19,514 nt of DNA from Spirochaetaceae bacterium (GCA_031257135.1 JAIRPH010000049.1:1-19514); one strand, 5' to 3'; numbered from the stretch's first letter, positions 1 through 7,648 are shown. The notes: generated from the sequence alone by a model not told the origin. Numbers and translations are program-made.

Positions 1-1366
1 TTTTCTTCCGGCCGCTGATGAAAATAAAACCCAGCTCGTCCCGATAGCCTAAATCGCCGGTTTTCAGATACCCATCCTCTGTGAACATCTCCGCGGTAGC
101 TTCGGGATTCTCGTAATACCCAAGCATAATCGAGGGCGACTTAACCGCAATCTCGCCGACTCCGTCAGAGTCCTTGTCAATAATCGCGACATCCGTATAC
201 TTAACCGGCAGTCCGACGGAACGGTTGTTCTTGTGCCGAGGAGTATTCACGCTGATAAGGGGACTATTCTCGCTCATCCCGTAGCCGTGAACCATGTTAA
301 ACCCGAAGGAATCAAAAAAATCCCCAGTCTTAGGATTCAGAGGACCGCCCCCGGCGACCATAATCCTGATCGATTCAAGCCCCGCCCGCTTGCGGATAAA
401 CCGAAAAACCGTGCGCCCGAAGCCGATTCTGCCGTTATTCGCCTCCGCAAGCGCGATGTTCCGCAGAATATCGAGAAATCCCCGCACAATTCCGGGCAGT
501 TTCTGGTATTTCTGATTGATAGCGTTCATCACCTTGTCATACAGCAAGGGAACCGCAATAAGAAACGTCCCTCCCGCATCCTTGATGTCCCGGACAACCA
601 CGTCCCCTACAAGGCGTTCAACGATAATCGTAGACGCCCCCAGCGAAAGCGGAGCCAAAAACGAACACGTCGTAGGATAAGTATGATGCAACGGCAATAC
701 GTTGATGAAAACATCCGAAGGAACCCCGCGAAGCGACAGAATCGCCGCATTGGTATTGGCGATGATGCCCTTGTGATGCAAAACTACGCCCTTAGCGAAG
801 CCGGTCGTGCCGGAAGTAAACACGATAGATACCGGGTCCCGTTCCGCGATGCTGTCCGCCGGCGGCAAAGGCTGATCCGATGCGTCCCCGCCGAAAGACT
901 CAAACACGGGTCCGCTGACCGGAGACAAAACCGCCGGCGAAACCCCCTGCCCCGCAAGAGCCTCCGCAAAAGCCTGCTTTTTCAGGGAATAAAAAAAACC
1001 GTTGGCTTTCGTTATATCCAGTATGTTGAAACATTCCTGATCCGCTACGAGAAAATCAATCGGCACAATCACCAGCCCGGCAACCGCCGCGGCAAGCCAT
1101 ATGGTTATCCACTCAGGACGATTCTCAGCCCACAGCCCGACCCGGTCGCCCTTGACCAGCCCCGCGGCAAGAAGCCCTCGGCTTACCCGCCTGACCTCTC
1201 CAGCCAGCTTCGCGTAGGTCCAGACCGTAAAGTCTTTCTCTTTCCCGGACCGATAGTACAACGCCGTACTATCCGCCCACTTCGCTTCAACCCCGTCAAG
1301 CCAAGCGATAAAATTCGGATACGGCATATCAGGCCAATCCGCAAGATACTCACTATAATCCAGCAT
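1..1366 (-). CDS. Long-chain acyl-CoA synthetase (AMP-binding), 5' part only
   Basis: This is the first 455 codons of an adenylate-forming enzyme; the C-terminal part lies beyond the window start. The family activates a fatty acid with ATP to an acyl-AMP and transfers it to CoA. Visible motifs are the phosphate-binding loop TSGTTGFAKG (residues 184-193), the adenine-site motif GYGMSE (361-366), the TGD motif (436-438) and the start of the hinge motif, SGRKK (451-455). Size and order fit FadD-like ligases of about 550-650 residues. The ATG at 1366 is preceded by AAGG at 8 bases; a GTG at 1375 is in frame but poorly placed. Its leader carries an inverted repeat (1476-1502). The substrate chain length cannot be told from sequence alone. 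A long open frame on the opposite strand is a shadow of this gene. Confidence 0.9.
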   Translation of the reverse strand, partial: MLDYSEYLADWPDMPYPNFIAWLDGVEAKWADSTALYYRSGKEKDFTVWTYAKLAGEVRRVSRGLLAAGLVKGDRVGLWAENRPEWITIWLAAAVAGLVIVPIDFLVADQECFNILDITKANGFFYSLKKQAFAEALAGQGVSPAVLSPVSGPVFESFGGDASDQPLPPADSIAERDPVSIVFTSGTTGFAKGVVLHHKGIIANTNAAILSLRGVPSDVFINVLPLHHTYPTTCSFLAPLSLGASTIIVERLVGDVVVRDIKDAGGTFLIAVPLLYDKVMNAINQKYQKLPGIVRGFLDILRNIALAEANNGRIGFGRTVFRFIRKRAGLESIRIMVAGGGPLNPKTGDFFDSFGFNMVHGYGMSENSPLISVNTPRHKNNRSVGLPVKYTDVAIIDKDSDGVGEIAVKSPSIMLGYYENPEATAEMFTEDGYLKTGDLGYRDELGFIFISGRKK

Positions 1367-1475
1367 ATCTTTCACCTTAAACGCCTTTCCCGATTTTGTC
1401 GAGAACCCTCCGCAGACAAGATTGAAGGAACCAACTCCCCAAACCACGGGTTATATTCTATGCAAATCGACCTTG

Positions 1476-1502
1476 CCGGATTATGCTGAAATTACAATCC
1501 GG
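1476..1502. repeat. Inverted repeat in the leader of the acyl-CoA synthetase gene
   Basis: CCGGATT (1476-1482) and AATCCGG (1496-1502) form a perfect 7-bp dyad with a 13-base spacer, about 110 bases upstream of the start codon at 1366. On the plus strand it is followed by TATTTTT and so resembles a terminator, but no plus-strand gene precedes it. It could be an operator for the downstream gene or an mRNA hairpin. The function is inferred only. Confidence 0.4.
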
Positions 1503-1566
1503 TATTTTTGAACGAAGGACGCAATCTGGAAAACCTGAAAAAAATCCCCACAGGACGCCCCTTTTT

Positions 1567-1955
1567 AGGAACCGCCATAACCTAAGCCGGTCTCCCCGCC
1601 GCTGATTCCGTCAGCGTTTCCCGTTTTTCCATAACCCGCTACCAAACTTTTGCAAATTTTTCCAATTTTTCCATAACCTGTCGCAAAACTCTCGTAGACG
1701 CTTCCAATTTTTTCGTAACCCGTTACTAAACTTTTGCAGATGTTTCCAATCTTTTTGTAACCCGTTACTAAACTTTTGCAGATGTTTCCCGTTTTTTTGT
1801 AACCTGTCGCAAAACGCTCGTAGACGCTTCCAGCGTTTTCGTAACCTGTTACCAAATTTTTGCAGAGATTTCCCGTTTTTCCATAACCTGTCGCAAAACG
1901 CTCGTAGACGCTTCCAGCGTTTTCGTAACCCGTTACTAAACTTTCGCCGTCCCGC
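1567..1955 (-). repeat. 42-bp tandem repeat array, at least eight copies
   Basis: A core of the form (G/A)TAACC(C/T)G recurs on the plus strand at 1631, 1673, 1715, 1757, 1799, 1841, 1883 and 1925, exactly 42 bp apart; a ninth, degenerate core is at 1577. Two unit types partly alternate, giving a partial 84-bp higher-order period. Several units contain a small dyad (GTAAC, two bases, GTTAC). Because 42 is a multiple of three, one minus-strand frame stays open throughout, encoding 14-residue units such as GYKKIGNICKSLVT and GYENAGSVYERFAT. That frame is the pstB frame continued past its TAG stop, and it ends at the TAA at 1565-1567. There is no ATG and no good ribosome site, only a TTG at 1855, so I treat it as non-coding repeat DNA unless stop readthrough occurs. 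It is not a CRISPR array because there are no unique spacers. Confidence 0.85.
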
Positions 1956-1978
1956 CTTACGGCGGCTCTGGCGTTTCT

Positions 1979-2752
1979 CTATCCGAAGCGTCCTGAGATG
2001 TAATCTTCGGTGCGTTTATCTCGGGGGTTGGTGAAGAGAGCCTTAGTTGCGCCGTACTCGATGAGTTCTCCCATCAGGAAGAAGGCTGTGCGGTCGCTGA
2101 CCCGCGCGGCTTGGTGCATGGCGTGGGTTACGATGATAATGCTGTACTCCCGTTTAAGCTCGCCGATAAGTTCCTCGATTCTGCCGGTGGCTATCGGGTC
2201 AAGCGCGCTGGTCGGCTCGTCCATCAGGATAATCTCAGGCTCCATAGCGATACTGCGGGCAATGCACAAACGCTGTTGCTGTCCGCCGGATAAACGCTGG
2301 GCAGGCTTTTTAAGTCTGTCCTTCACCTCCTCCCACAGCGCGGCTTTCTTCAAAGACGTTTCCGCAAGCTCAGAAAGTTCCCGCTTATCCTTCATACCTT
2401 GCATCCGCTTGCCGTATACCACATTGTCAAAAATACTCATATTGAAGGGATTCGGCTTCTGAAACACCATTCCTACCCTGCTCCGCAGTTCCGTAACGTC
2501 CATTGATCCATAGATATTTTTACTGTCCAGCAGAACTTCTCCGGTTATGCGGCAGGAAGGAATCAAATCGTTCATCCGATTGCAAACCCGCAGAAAGGTA
2601 GACTTTCCGCACCCGGAAGGTCCGATAAGCGCGGAAACTTCCTGCCGATCAAGAGTAAAAGCGATTTTTTTTAAGGCTTGAACGCCGGAGTAAAACAAAT
2701 CCAAATCCCGGACTTCCAGCTTGTGCGCTGTCTGCGTAGTTTTTGTGTTCAC
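1979..2752 (-). CDS. pstB: Phosphate ABC transporter ATP-binding protein PstB
   Basis: PstB is the cytoplasmic ATPase that powers high-affinity phosphate import through PstC and PstA. The 257-residue length is normal for the family. Visible motifs are Walker A GPSGCGKS (44-51), Q-loop glutamine (98) in the PstB-typical FQKPNPF, signature LSGGQ (154-158), Walker B and D-loop DEPTSALD (178-185) and the switch histidine (210). It starts with GTG at 2752, whose GTGA overlaps the pstA stop by 4 bp, showing translational coupling. No phoU follows, although pstB-phoU is the usual order. Instead, the TAG stop is followed directly, in the same frame, by the 42-bp repeat array. Confidence 0.97.
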   Translation of the reverse strand: MNTKTTQTAHKLEVRDLDLFYSGVQALKKIAFTLDRQEVSALIGPSGCGKSTFLRVCNRMNDLIPSCRITGEVLLDSKNIYGSMDVTELRSRVGMVFQKPNPFNMSIFDNVVYGKRMQGMKDKRELSELAETSLKKAALWEEVKDRLKKPAQRLSGGQQQRLCIARSIAMEPEIILMDEPTSALDPIATGRIEELIGELKREYSIIIVTHAMHQAARVSDRTAFFLMGELIEYGATKALFTNPRDKRTEDYISGRFG

Positions 2753-3582
2753 GATGAGCCTCCTGATTTTTTTCTGAAACTTTGCGCGATGATTTTAGCC
2801 GCCGTATTGATGATAATCACCAGTATAATGAGTACTCCCGCGGCGGCAAAAGCCGCGCCGAAATCTTCGGGGTTTATCGCTTCTTTGGTAAGGTAATACA
2901 AATGAATCGTAAGGGTACGTCCTGAATCGAAAACGGATTTCGGAATATTTCGGGCGATGCCCACCGTGAGCAGTACCGGCGCGGACTCGCCTACAACTCT
3001 GCCGATTGCTAAAATGCCGGAAGTAAGAATCCCGGGCAGAGCCTCGGGAATAATAATGTGAACAACAGTTTGTAGTTTCGTCGCGCCAAGGGAAAGCGAG
3101 GCTTCCCGAAAACTGTCCGGTATGGTTTTAAGCGATTCTTCCACGGTTCTAATAATAACCGGAAGTATCATAATACTCAGCGTAAACGCCCCTGAAATAA
3201 TAGATTGACCGAGTTTAAAAAACCTGCAAAAAAGAAGCAGTCCGAATAAGCCGTACAGTATAGAAGGAATCCCCGCTAAGGTTTCAATCGCAAGTCTAAG
3301 CAGACGGACAGCCCGGGAATCTCCTGCATACTCCCGGAGAAACACCGCGGTTATAATTCCTACCGGAAGAGCGATTGCCAGCGATACTCCTACAACATAT
3401 ACCGTCGTAATGATCATCGGAAAAAGTCCGTCCTTTTCGGACGCGATAAAACTGAAGGTAAGGTATCCGGACGCCGACGTAAGAATATATCCCATAATAC
3501 AAAATAAAATGATTCCCACAAGCCCTAAAGCCCCAGCCATAAGTCCGTACAAAACAGCGTCGATAGTCTTTCTTTTTTTCAC
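2749..3582 (-). CDS. pstA: Phosphate ABC transporter permease PstA
   Basis: PstA is one of the two inner-membrane permease subunits of the phosphate importer. The 277 residues show about six hydrophobic segments, and the EAA-type cytoplasmic loop that docks on PstB is seen around FREASLSLGATKLQTVVHIIIP (roughly residues 158-178). The start is a GTG at 3582, one base after the pstC stop. GGAGG inside the end of pstC sits 6 bases upstream, so translation is coupled to pstC. The length and motif order are ordinary for the family. Its neighbours pstC and pstB make the assignment secure. Confidence 0.95.
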   Translation of the reverse strand: MKKRKTIDAVLYGLMAGALGLVGIILFCIMGYILTSASGYLTFSFIASEKDGLFPMIITTVYVVGVSLAIALPVGIITAVFLREYAGDSRAVRLLRLAIETLAGIPSILYGLFGLLLFCRFFKLGQSIISGAFTLSIMILPVIIRTVEESLKTIPDSFREASLSLGATKLQTVVHIIIPEALPGILTSGILAIGRVVGESAPVLLTVGIARNIPKSVFDSGRTLTIHLYYLTKEAINPEDFGAAFAAAGVLIILVIIINTAAKIIAQSFRKKSGGSS

Positions 3583-3583
3583 C

Positions 3584-4753
3584 TTAGTCCTCCGTCCGCC
3601 GGCGCATCCATAAGATAAAACCGTTCAAGCCGAGAATAAGCGCAAACAGGGTTACTCCTATGGAAAACAGCATCTCGCTGTGTCTGCCCTGCGCGTAGCC
3701 CATTTCCAGAGCGATAGTCGCCGTAAGGGTACGAACGCTGTCTCCTAAGCCGCGCGGAATCTGCGAAGAATTTCCCGCGACTAAAATTACCGCCATCGTC
3801 TCTCCGACGGCCCGGGAAATCCCCAGAATAATTCCCGCAATGACTCCCGAATGAGCATGAGGCAGAACCACAAACCACGCGGTCTGCATCCTGCTTGCGC
3901 CCAAGGCGAGACTCGCTTCGCGGTTAGACAGCGGCACTGCACGCAGAGACGTTTCTCCAATGGCAATCACCGTAGGCAGAATCATTACCGCCAAAACCAG
4001 AGAAGCCGAAAACAGCCCGTTCCCGGAAGGGGTATGAAACAGCTCTTTAACCCGCGGAACAATCACCATAAGCCCGAAAAAACCGTACACTACCGAAGGA
4101 ATTCCCGCAAGGATTTCTATGCAACTCCGCACAACAGCCGCGGGCTTTTCCGGCATAAACTCTGACAGAAAAAGACTGCATAAAATCGCTACCGGCAGTC
4201 CTAAAATAATCGCGCCGAGACTCACCAGTAAAGTCCCGATAATCATAGGCAGAATCCCGTAGACTTTGTTGTAAGCCGGACGCCAGTCAAGCCCGGTCAG
4301 AAAAGCAGGAAGACTATACGCAGGCTCCGGCATAATGATATGCACTTTCTGCGAAAGCCCGGCAACGCTTCCGGGATAGGTTACGGTATACACGAATGTT
4401 TCAGGATTAGACAGCGTTCCTCCCTCGTACTCGGTAAACTCAGGCGTCTCCTTCGGCGTAATCTCAAAAGACAAAACCTTCTCTCCGTCTTTTCCCGCAA
4501 ACCGCGCCGATACGCTCTTCGCATCTTTAGGAACAGCGATAAATCCGATATGATCTCGGTATACTCTGCCGTTTACGGCTATCTCCGGTATCCGCTCGGT
4601 CACAAGCCGAATGTCCGGCGCGGTAGGCAGAAAAAACGGCGTAGCTCCCTGAGTCGCCACAAACAGCAGAATCGTTCCCAAAGCCGCTACCGATACTAAC
4701 GATACTCCTCCGAACAGGTATTTGAAAAATACGTCGAGTTTTTTTCTATTCAT
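3584..4753 (-). CDS. pstC: Phosphate ABC transporter permease PstC, with a large extracytoplasmic loop
   Basis: PstC is the second permease subunit of the phosphate importer. The C-terminal half is typical: several membrane segments and the docking loop NREASLALGASRMQ, followed by a conserved region with GGIxxGISRAVGETMAV character. The first membrane segment (about residues 15-35) is followed by roughly 110 residues of hydrophilic sequence before the second, making the protein 389 residues against about 300-320 for most PstC. The insert would lie outside the membrane. I chose the ATG at 4753; an in-frame TTG at 4762 would add three residues. Neither has a strong ribosome site. A perfect hairpin (4766-4790) sits just upstream, between pstS and pstC. 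Confidence 0.94.
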   Translation of the reverse strand: MNRKKLDVFFKYLFGGVSLVSVAALGTILLFVATQGATPFFLPTAPDIRLVTERIPEIAVNGRVYRDHIGFIAVPKDAKSVSARFAGKDGEKVLSFEITPKETPEFTEYEGGTLSNPETFVYTVTYPGSVAGLSQKVHIIMPEPAYSLPAFLTGLDWRPAYNKVYGILPMIIGTLLVSLGAIILGLPVAILCSLFLSEFMPEKPAAVVRSCIEILAGIPSVVYGFFGLMVIVPRVKELFHTPSGNGLFSASLVLAVMILPTVIAIGETSLRAVPLSNREASLALGASRMQTAWFVVLPHAHSGVIAGIILGISRAVGETMAVILVAGNSSQIPRGLGDSVRTLTATIALEMGYAQGRHSEMLFSIGVTLFALILGLNGFILWMRRRTED

Positions 4754-4765
4754 GCTCTTCAAGCA

Positions 4766-4790
4766 GTGCAGAAAGACTTTCTTTCTGCAC
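4766..4790 (-). promoter_or_regulatory. Intercistronic hairpin between pstS and pstC
   Basis: GTGCAGAAAG (4766-4775) and CTTTCTGCAC (4781-4790) form a perfect 10-bp stem with a 5-base loop in the 48-base space between the pstS stop and the pstC start. No T-run follows it on the minus strand, so it is not a plain terminator. Such hairpins often protect the upstream message from 3' decay, so that the binding protein is made in excess over the permeases. An AAAGG sequence (4790-4794) lies at its 5' foot; folding the stem would bring that about 12 bases from the pstC ATG. Both roles are inferred. Confidence 0.7.
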
Positions 4791-4801
4791 CTTTGCGCTC
4801 C

Positions 4802-5626
4802 TTACTGTACCGGAATCCAGCTTTTCCCGGCTATCTTCTGTCCATCGGGGCTGAGAATCCAATCCAAAAACGCTTTGGTTTCCGCGCTTAGAGTCTTTTT
4901 GGAAACGATAATAAACGGACGGGCTATCGGATACGAGCCGTTCCGCACGTTGTCCGCGGTAGCCTGCGCTCCTTGAATACTGAGGGCTTTAACGGAACCG
5001 TCCAGCGAACCCAGCGAAATATAGCCGATTGCGTCCTGATTGCGGGATATTTCCGCTTTAATCGCGCCGGTTCCGTCGAATTCGGTTGCGCCCAATAAGA
5101 GCTTGTCTTTCAGGGCTATGAGTTCTTCGAACGCGCCTCTGGTGCCTGAACCGGGTTCCCGGGAAACCACCGCGATTCTACCGCTCTTGCCGTCAGCGAG
5201 TTCGCTCCAGTCAGTAATACTGCCTGAATAAACGCCCTGAATCTGATCAATCGTCAAATCCGCGGCGGGATTAGCGGGATGCACGATAACCGCAATGCCG
5301 TCTACCGCAATGATACGCTCGTCCAGCCCTGAACCTTTTTCCGCGGGCGTCAGTTCCCGGCTTGACATACCGAGTTCGCTCGTTCCCGCCGCGGCCGCCT
5401 TAATGCCGTCGGAAGAGCCGGTGCCGTTGATGTTTATCTTCACAGAGGGGCGAGACTTCCCGTACTCCGCGGCAAGCAGTTCCATCAGGGGCGTTACTGA
5501 GGTTGAGCCTGCAACCTCAATCGTATAGGACTGCGCCGCGACAGCGGTCTTCCCTTCTTTAGAACCTCCGGCAAAAACCGGCGGCATCAAACCGATTCCC
5601 AACAGCAATACAACTGCAATTTTCAT
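4802..5626 (-). CDS. pstS: Periplasmic phosphate-binding protein PstS
   Basis: PstS captures phosphate outside the inner membrane and delivers it to PstCA. The 274-residue protein begins with a signal peptide (about residues 1-19) ending in VFA and then GGSKEG, with no lipobox cysteine, so it is probably cleaved by signal peptidase I. Phosphate-site motifs are visible: AGSTSVTP (39-46), GTGSSDG (68-74) and SREPGSGTRGAFEE (155-168). The ATG at 5626 is preceded by AGGAG at a good distance. It is the first gene of pstSCAB, with a Pho-box-like repeat set immediately upstream (5660-5703), so phosphate-starvation control is likely. Confidence 0.96.
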   Translation of the reverse strand: MKIAVVLLLGIGLMPPVFAGGSKEGKTAVAAQSYTIEVAGSTSVTPLMELLAAEYGKSRPSVKININGTGSSDGIKAAAAGTSELGMSSRELTPAEKGSGLDERIIAVDGIAVIVHPANPAADLTIDQIQGVYSGSITDWSELADGKSGRIAVVSREPGSGTRGAFEELIALKDKLLLGATEFDGTGAIKAEISRNQDAIGYISLGSLDGSVKALSIQGAQATADNVRNGSYPIARPFIIVSKKTLSAETKAFLDWILSPDGQKIAGKSWIPVQ

Positions 5627-5659
5627 AAGGTATAACTCCTTCTTTTTTAACCATATATC

Positions 5660-5703
5660 CGCTTTGTTAAACTAACATGAAGAAACGGTTAAAAAACGGT
5701 TAA
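5660..5703 (-). promoter_or_regulatory. Pho-box-like set of four 11-bp direct repeats upstream of pstS
   Basis: Reading the minus strand from 5703, four consecutive 11-mers occur: TTAACCGTTTT, TTAACCGTTTC, TTCATGTTAGT and TTAACAAAGCG. The first six bases resemble the TT(A/T)ACA half-sites known for PhoP of Bacillus and the 11-bp direct repeats bound by PhoB. An AT-rich stretch (5651-5658, GATATATGG region on the minus strand) right after the last repeat could serve as the -10. PhoB-type activators commonly replace the -35 in this arrangement. The regulator itself is not in the window. Confidence 0.7.
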
Positions 5704-5721
5704 TACCTTTCTAATTACAGA

Positions 5722-6930
5722 TTACTGCAAAGGATAGTTCGCCGCCGCGCTGGCCGCAGACTGAGGCCAAACCGTCTGAATCATACCGTTCTGAATTTGA
5801 AAGGTAACGGCTTTGCCGGCTACATTCTGACCGGTAACGTCAAACCTGACGGGACCCCAAAAACTGATGCCGTTATATCCGGCAAGAGCTTCCCGCACCT
5901 TATCGGTGTCAGTGGAGCCGGCTTTTTCGATAGCCTTCTGCAAGAGGTATCCCCCTTGGCTCCCGGCCGCGCCCTGATAAGACAGTCCGGGACCGTACTT
6001 TTCGGTATACTTTCTGGCGTAGTCTTGAGTGGTGCCGAAGAGCGTATCGCTGTAGGTCATCTGAGGCATCCACCAAGCCACGCCGCAGATATTGTCGGCG
6101 TCCGCGCCTAAGTTGTCCCGGAAGTCCTGAAGTTCAGGACCGGTAGTAAAGCCGATGGCATTGAGATGCGCCCTCTGCTCTTTGAGAGTACGCACCGTCA
6201 GTACCGACTCTTCCAGATACCCGGAACCCATCAGCGCTTCCGCGCCGGAATTTTTGATTTTGAGAATCGTCGAGGACATATCTTTGACGCCTTTAGGATA
6301 CACTTCGTAATAGACCACTTCAAAGCCTTTCTGCGTTGCATAAGCCTGCGCGCCTTCGGCTACGCTTACCGGAAAGTTGTCGTTCGGCGCGATGATGGCG
6401 ACCTTCGTCGGCTTGGGATTTTGCTCGGCAAGCATATCAATAAAACTATTGAAAATCGTGGTTCCGGGCGGCAAAACGGCAAAAACGTTTTTGAAACCTC
6501 TTGTGTAAATATTAGCCGCGTTCGCGGTGGTGGCTATAGTGAGTATATTGTACCGCTCGCCGATGGCGGTAGTGGCGAAGGTTGGTCCCGAGCCGTAAGG
6601 TCCCAGCAGAAACTGCACCCGGTCTTGGGTGATCAGTTTTTCCGTGAGCTGGGCTGAGGTGTTGTTGTCAGACTGGTCGTCATAATAGACGATTTCAACG
6701 GGTTTTTTATTTCCGCCGACGGTTATCCCCCCTTGAGCGTTTACCGCGTCTTTCCATAGCTCGTAGCCGTTCCGCATCATTTCGCCGAAACGGGCGTTCG
6801 CCCCGGTGAGTCCCAGAGAAACCCCGATTTTGATGGATTCCGGCGGGGCAGGCTCTTTCTTGGAACAGCCTCCCGTAACAATCAGCGCGCCCGCTAACAA
6901 CGCCGCGAACGCGTTTTTCGCTGTGTTCAT
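5722..6930 (-). CDS. Liv-type ABC transporter substrate-binding lipoprotein
   Basis: This 402-residue protein belongs to the periplasmic binding protein family of LivJ/LivK (Peripla_BP_6). It starts with a lipoprotein signal ending IVTGGC, with the lipidated cysteine at residue 22, then an IKIGVSLGLTG strand typical of the N-terminal lobe. Other family features are the YYDDQSDN stretch and the LLGPYGSG loop. Its ATG at 6930 has a perfect AGGAGG 6 bases upstream, 10 bases after the livF stop. It is the last gene of the block that begins with the carbamoyl hydrolase, so it sets the specificity of that importer. The ligand cannot be read from sequence: branched-chain amino acids are the default, but related proteins bind urea, amides and aromatic acids. 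Confidence 0.9.
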   Translation of the reverse strand: MNTAKNAFAALLAGALIVTGGCSKKEPAPPESIKIGVSLGLTGANARFGEMMRNGYELWKDAVNAQGGITVGGNKKPVEIVYYDDQSDNNTSAQLTEKLITQDRVQFLLGPYGSGPTFATTAIGERYNILTIATTANAANIYTRGFKNVFAVLPPGTTIFNSFIDMLAEQNPKPTKVAIIAPNDNFPVSVAEGAQAYATQKGFEVVYYEVYPKGVKDMSSTILKIKNSGAEALMGSGYLEESVLTVRTLKEQRAHLNAIGFTTGPELQDFRDNLGADADNICGVAWWMPQMTYSDTLFGTTQDYARKYTEKYGPGLSYQGAAGSQGGYLLQKAIEKAGSTDTDKVREALAGYNGISFWGPVRFDVTGQNVAGKAVTFQIQNGMIQTVWPQSAASAAANYPLQ

Positions 6931-6940
6931 TGTATTCCTC

Positions 6941-7648
6941 CTAAATTCCTAAATATGCTTTCTGGATTTCCGGGTTATTCAGCAGTTCTTGTGAATTCCC
7001 GGAAAATTCCACATGACCATGAACAAAGACATAGCCTTTTTCCGCGATGCCGAGGGCAACCTGTACATCCTGATCAACCAGCAAGACGGCTATGTTCTTT
7101 TTTTCCTGAATATCTTTCAAAACCGCGATAAGACCGTCCACCGCGACCGGCGCAAGTCCCAGAGAAAGCTCGTCCAGCAGGAGAATACGAGGAGAAGCCA
7201 TAAGCCCTCGGCCTACCGCGCACATCTGAGCTTCGCCCCCGGAAAGCGTCCCGGCGAGCTGTTTGCGCCGCTCTTTCAGCCGCGGGAGGATGGCGTATAT
7301 CCATTCAAGGTCTGCTTTTATACCTTCCCGGTCCCGGCGCACGTACGCGCCCATTTTGAGGTTGTCCTCTACCGAAAGCCCGGAATAAAGCTGTCTGCCT
7401 TCAGGAACCATCATAATGCCCATCGTCGCCCGTTTGGGCTGGGAGGTTTTTGTTATATCCTCGCCCCGATAGACGATCCGCCCCGAATACGCCGGAAGCG
7501 CGCCTGCAAGGGTACGGATAAGCGTAGTCTTTCCCATGCCGTTAGCCCCTACTAAGGCGGTAATCTGTCCTTCCCCTATTTCAAGGCTGACATCCCAGAG
7601 AATCTGGACGTCTCCGTAGCCTCCGTTCAGTCCTTCAGCTTTGAGCAT
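6941..7648 (-). CDS. livF: Liv-type ABC transporter ATP-binding protein LivF
   Basis: This is one of two ATPases of a branched-chain amino acid (HAAT-family) importer. The 235-residue length is typical of LivF. Motifs are Walker A GANGMGKTT (34-42), signature LSGGE (135-139) and Walker B ILLLDE (155-160) followed by LSLGLAP, a LivF hallmark. The switch position reads LLVDQD, with no histidine, as is usual for LivF (LLVEQN). The start ATG at 7648 lies inside the end of livG (22-base overlap) with AGAGGA close upstream. The signature helix reads QMCAVGRGLM where QMLAIGRALM is commoner, a mild drift. Confidence 0.93.
   Translation of the reverse strand: MLKAEGLNGGYGDVQILWDVSLEIGEGQITALVGANGMGKTTLIRTLAGALPAYSGRIVYRGEDITKTSQPKRATMGIMMVPEGRQLYSGLSVEDNLKMGAYVRRDREGIKADLEWIYAILPRLKERRKQLAGTLSGGEAQMCAVGRGLMASPRILLLDELSLGLAPVAVDGLIAVLKDIQEKKNIAVLLVDQDVQVALGIAEKGYVFVHGHVEFSGNSQELLNNPEIQKAYLGI

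Larger units (their letters stand above)
1367..1978. other. Gene-free stretch between pstB and the acyl-CoA synthetase gene
   Basis: These 612 bases contain no convincing gene. About 390 of them are the 42-bp tandem repeat array (1567-1955). Right after the pstB stop there is a small 5-bp hairpin (CCGCC, TTAC loop, GGCGG; 1952-1965), but no T-run follows it on the minus strand, so it is a poor terminator. The rest, 1367-1566, is the leader of the acyl-CoA synthetase gene with an inverted repeat at 1476-1502. No convincing -35/-10 pair was found there. Confidence 0.6.

Noticed and set aside
233..1489. Long 418-codon open frame on the plus strand
   Set aside because: It lies opposite the acyl-CoA synthetase gene, is very rich in Arg and Pro, and has no family features; it is a shadow of that gene.
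1565..1855. Possible 96-residue repeat protein
   Set aside because: Its only start is a TTG inside a repeat unit with no ribosome site, and the frame is open merely because 42 is divisible by three.
1567..1955. CRISPR array
   Set aside because: The units are contiguous 42-bp tandem copies with no unique spacers, and no cas genes are present.
5705..5721. Terminator after the Liv-type binding protein gene
   Set aside because: The short ATTAC repeats there do not form a stable stem followed by a T-run on the minus strand.
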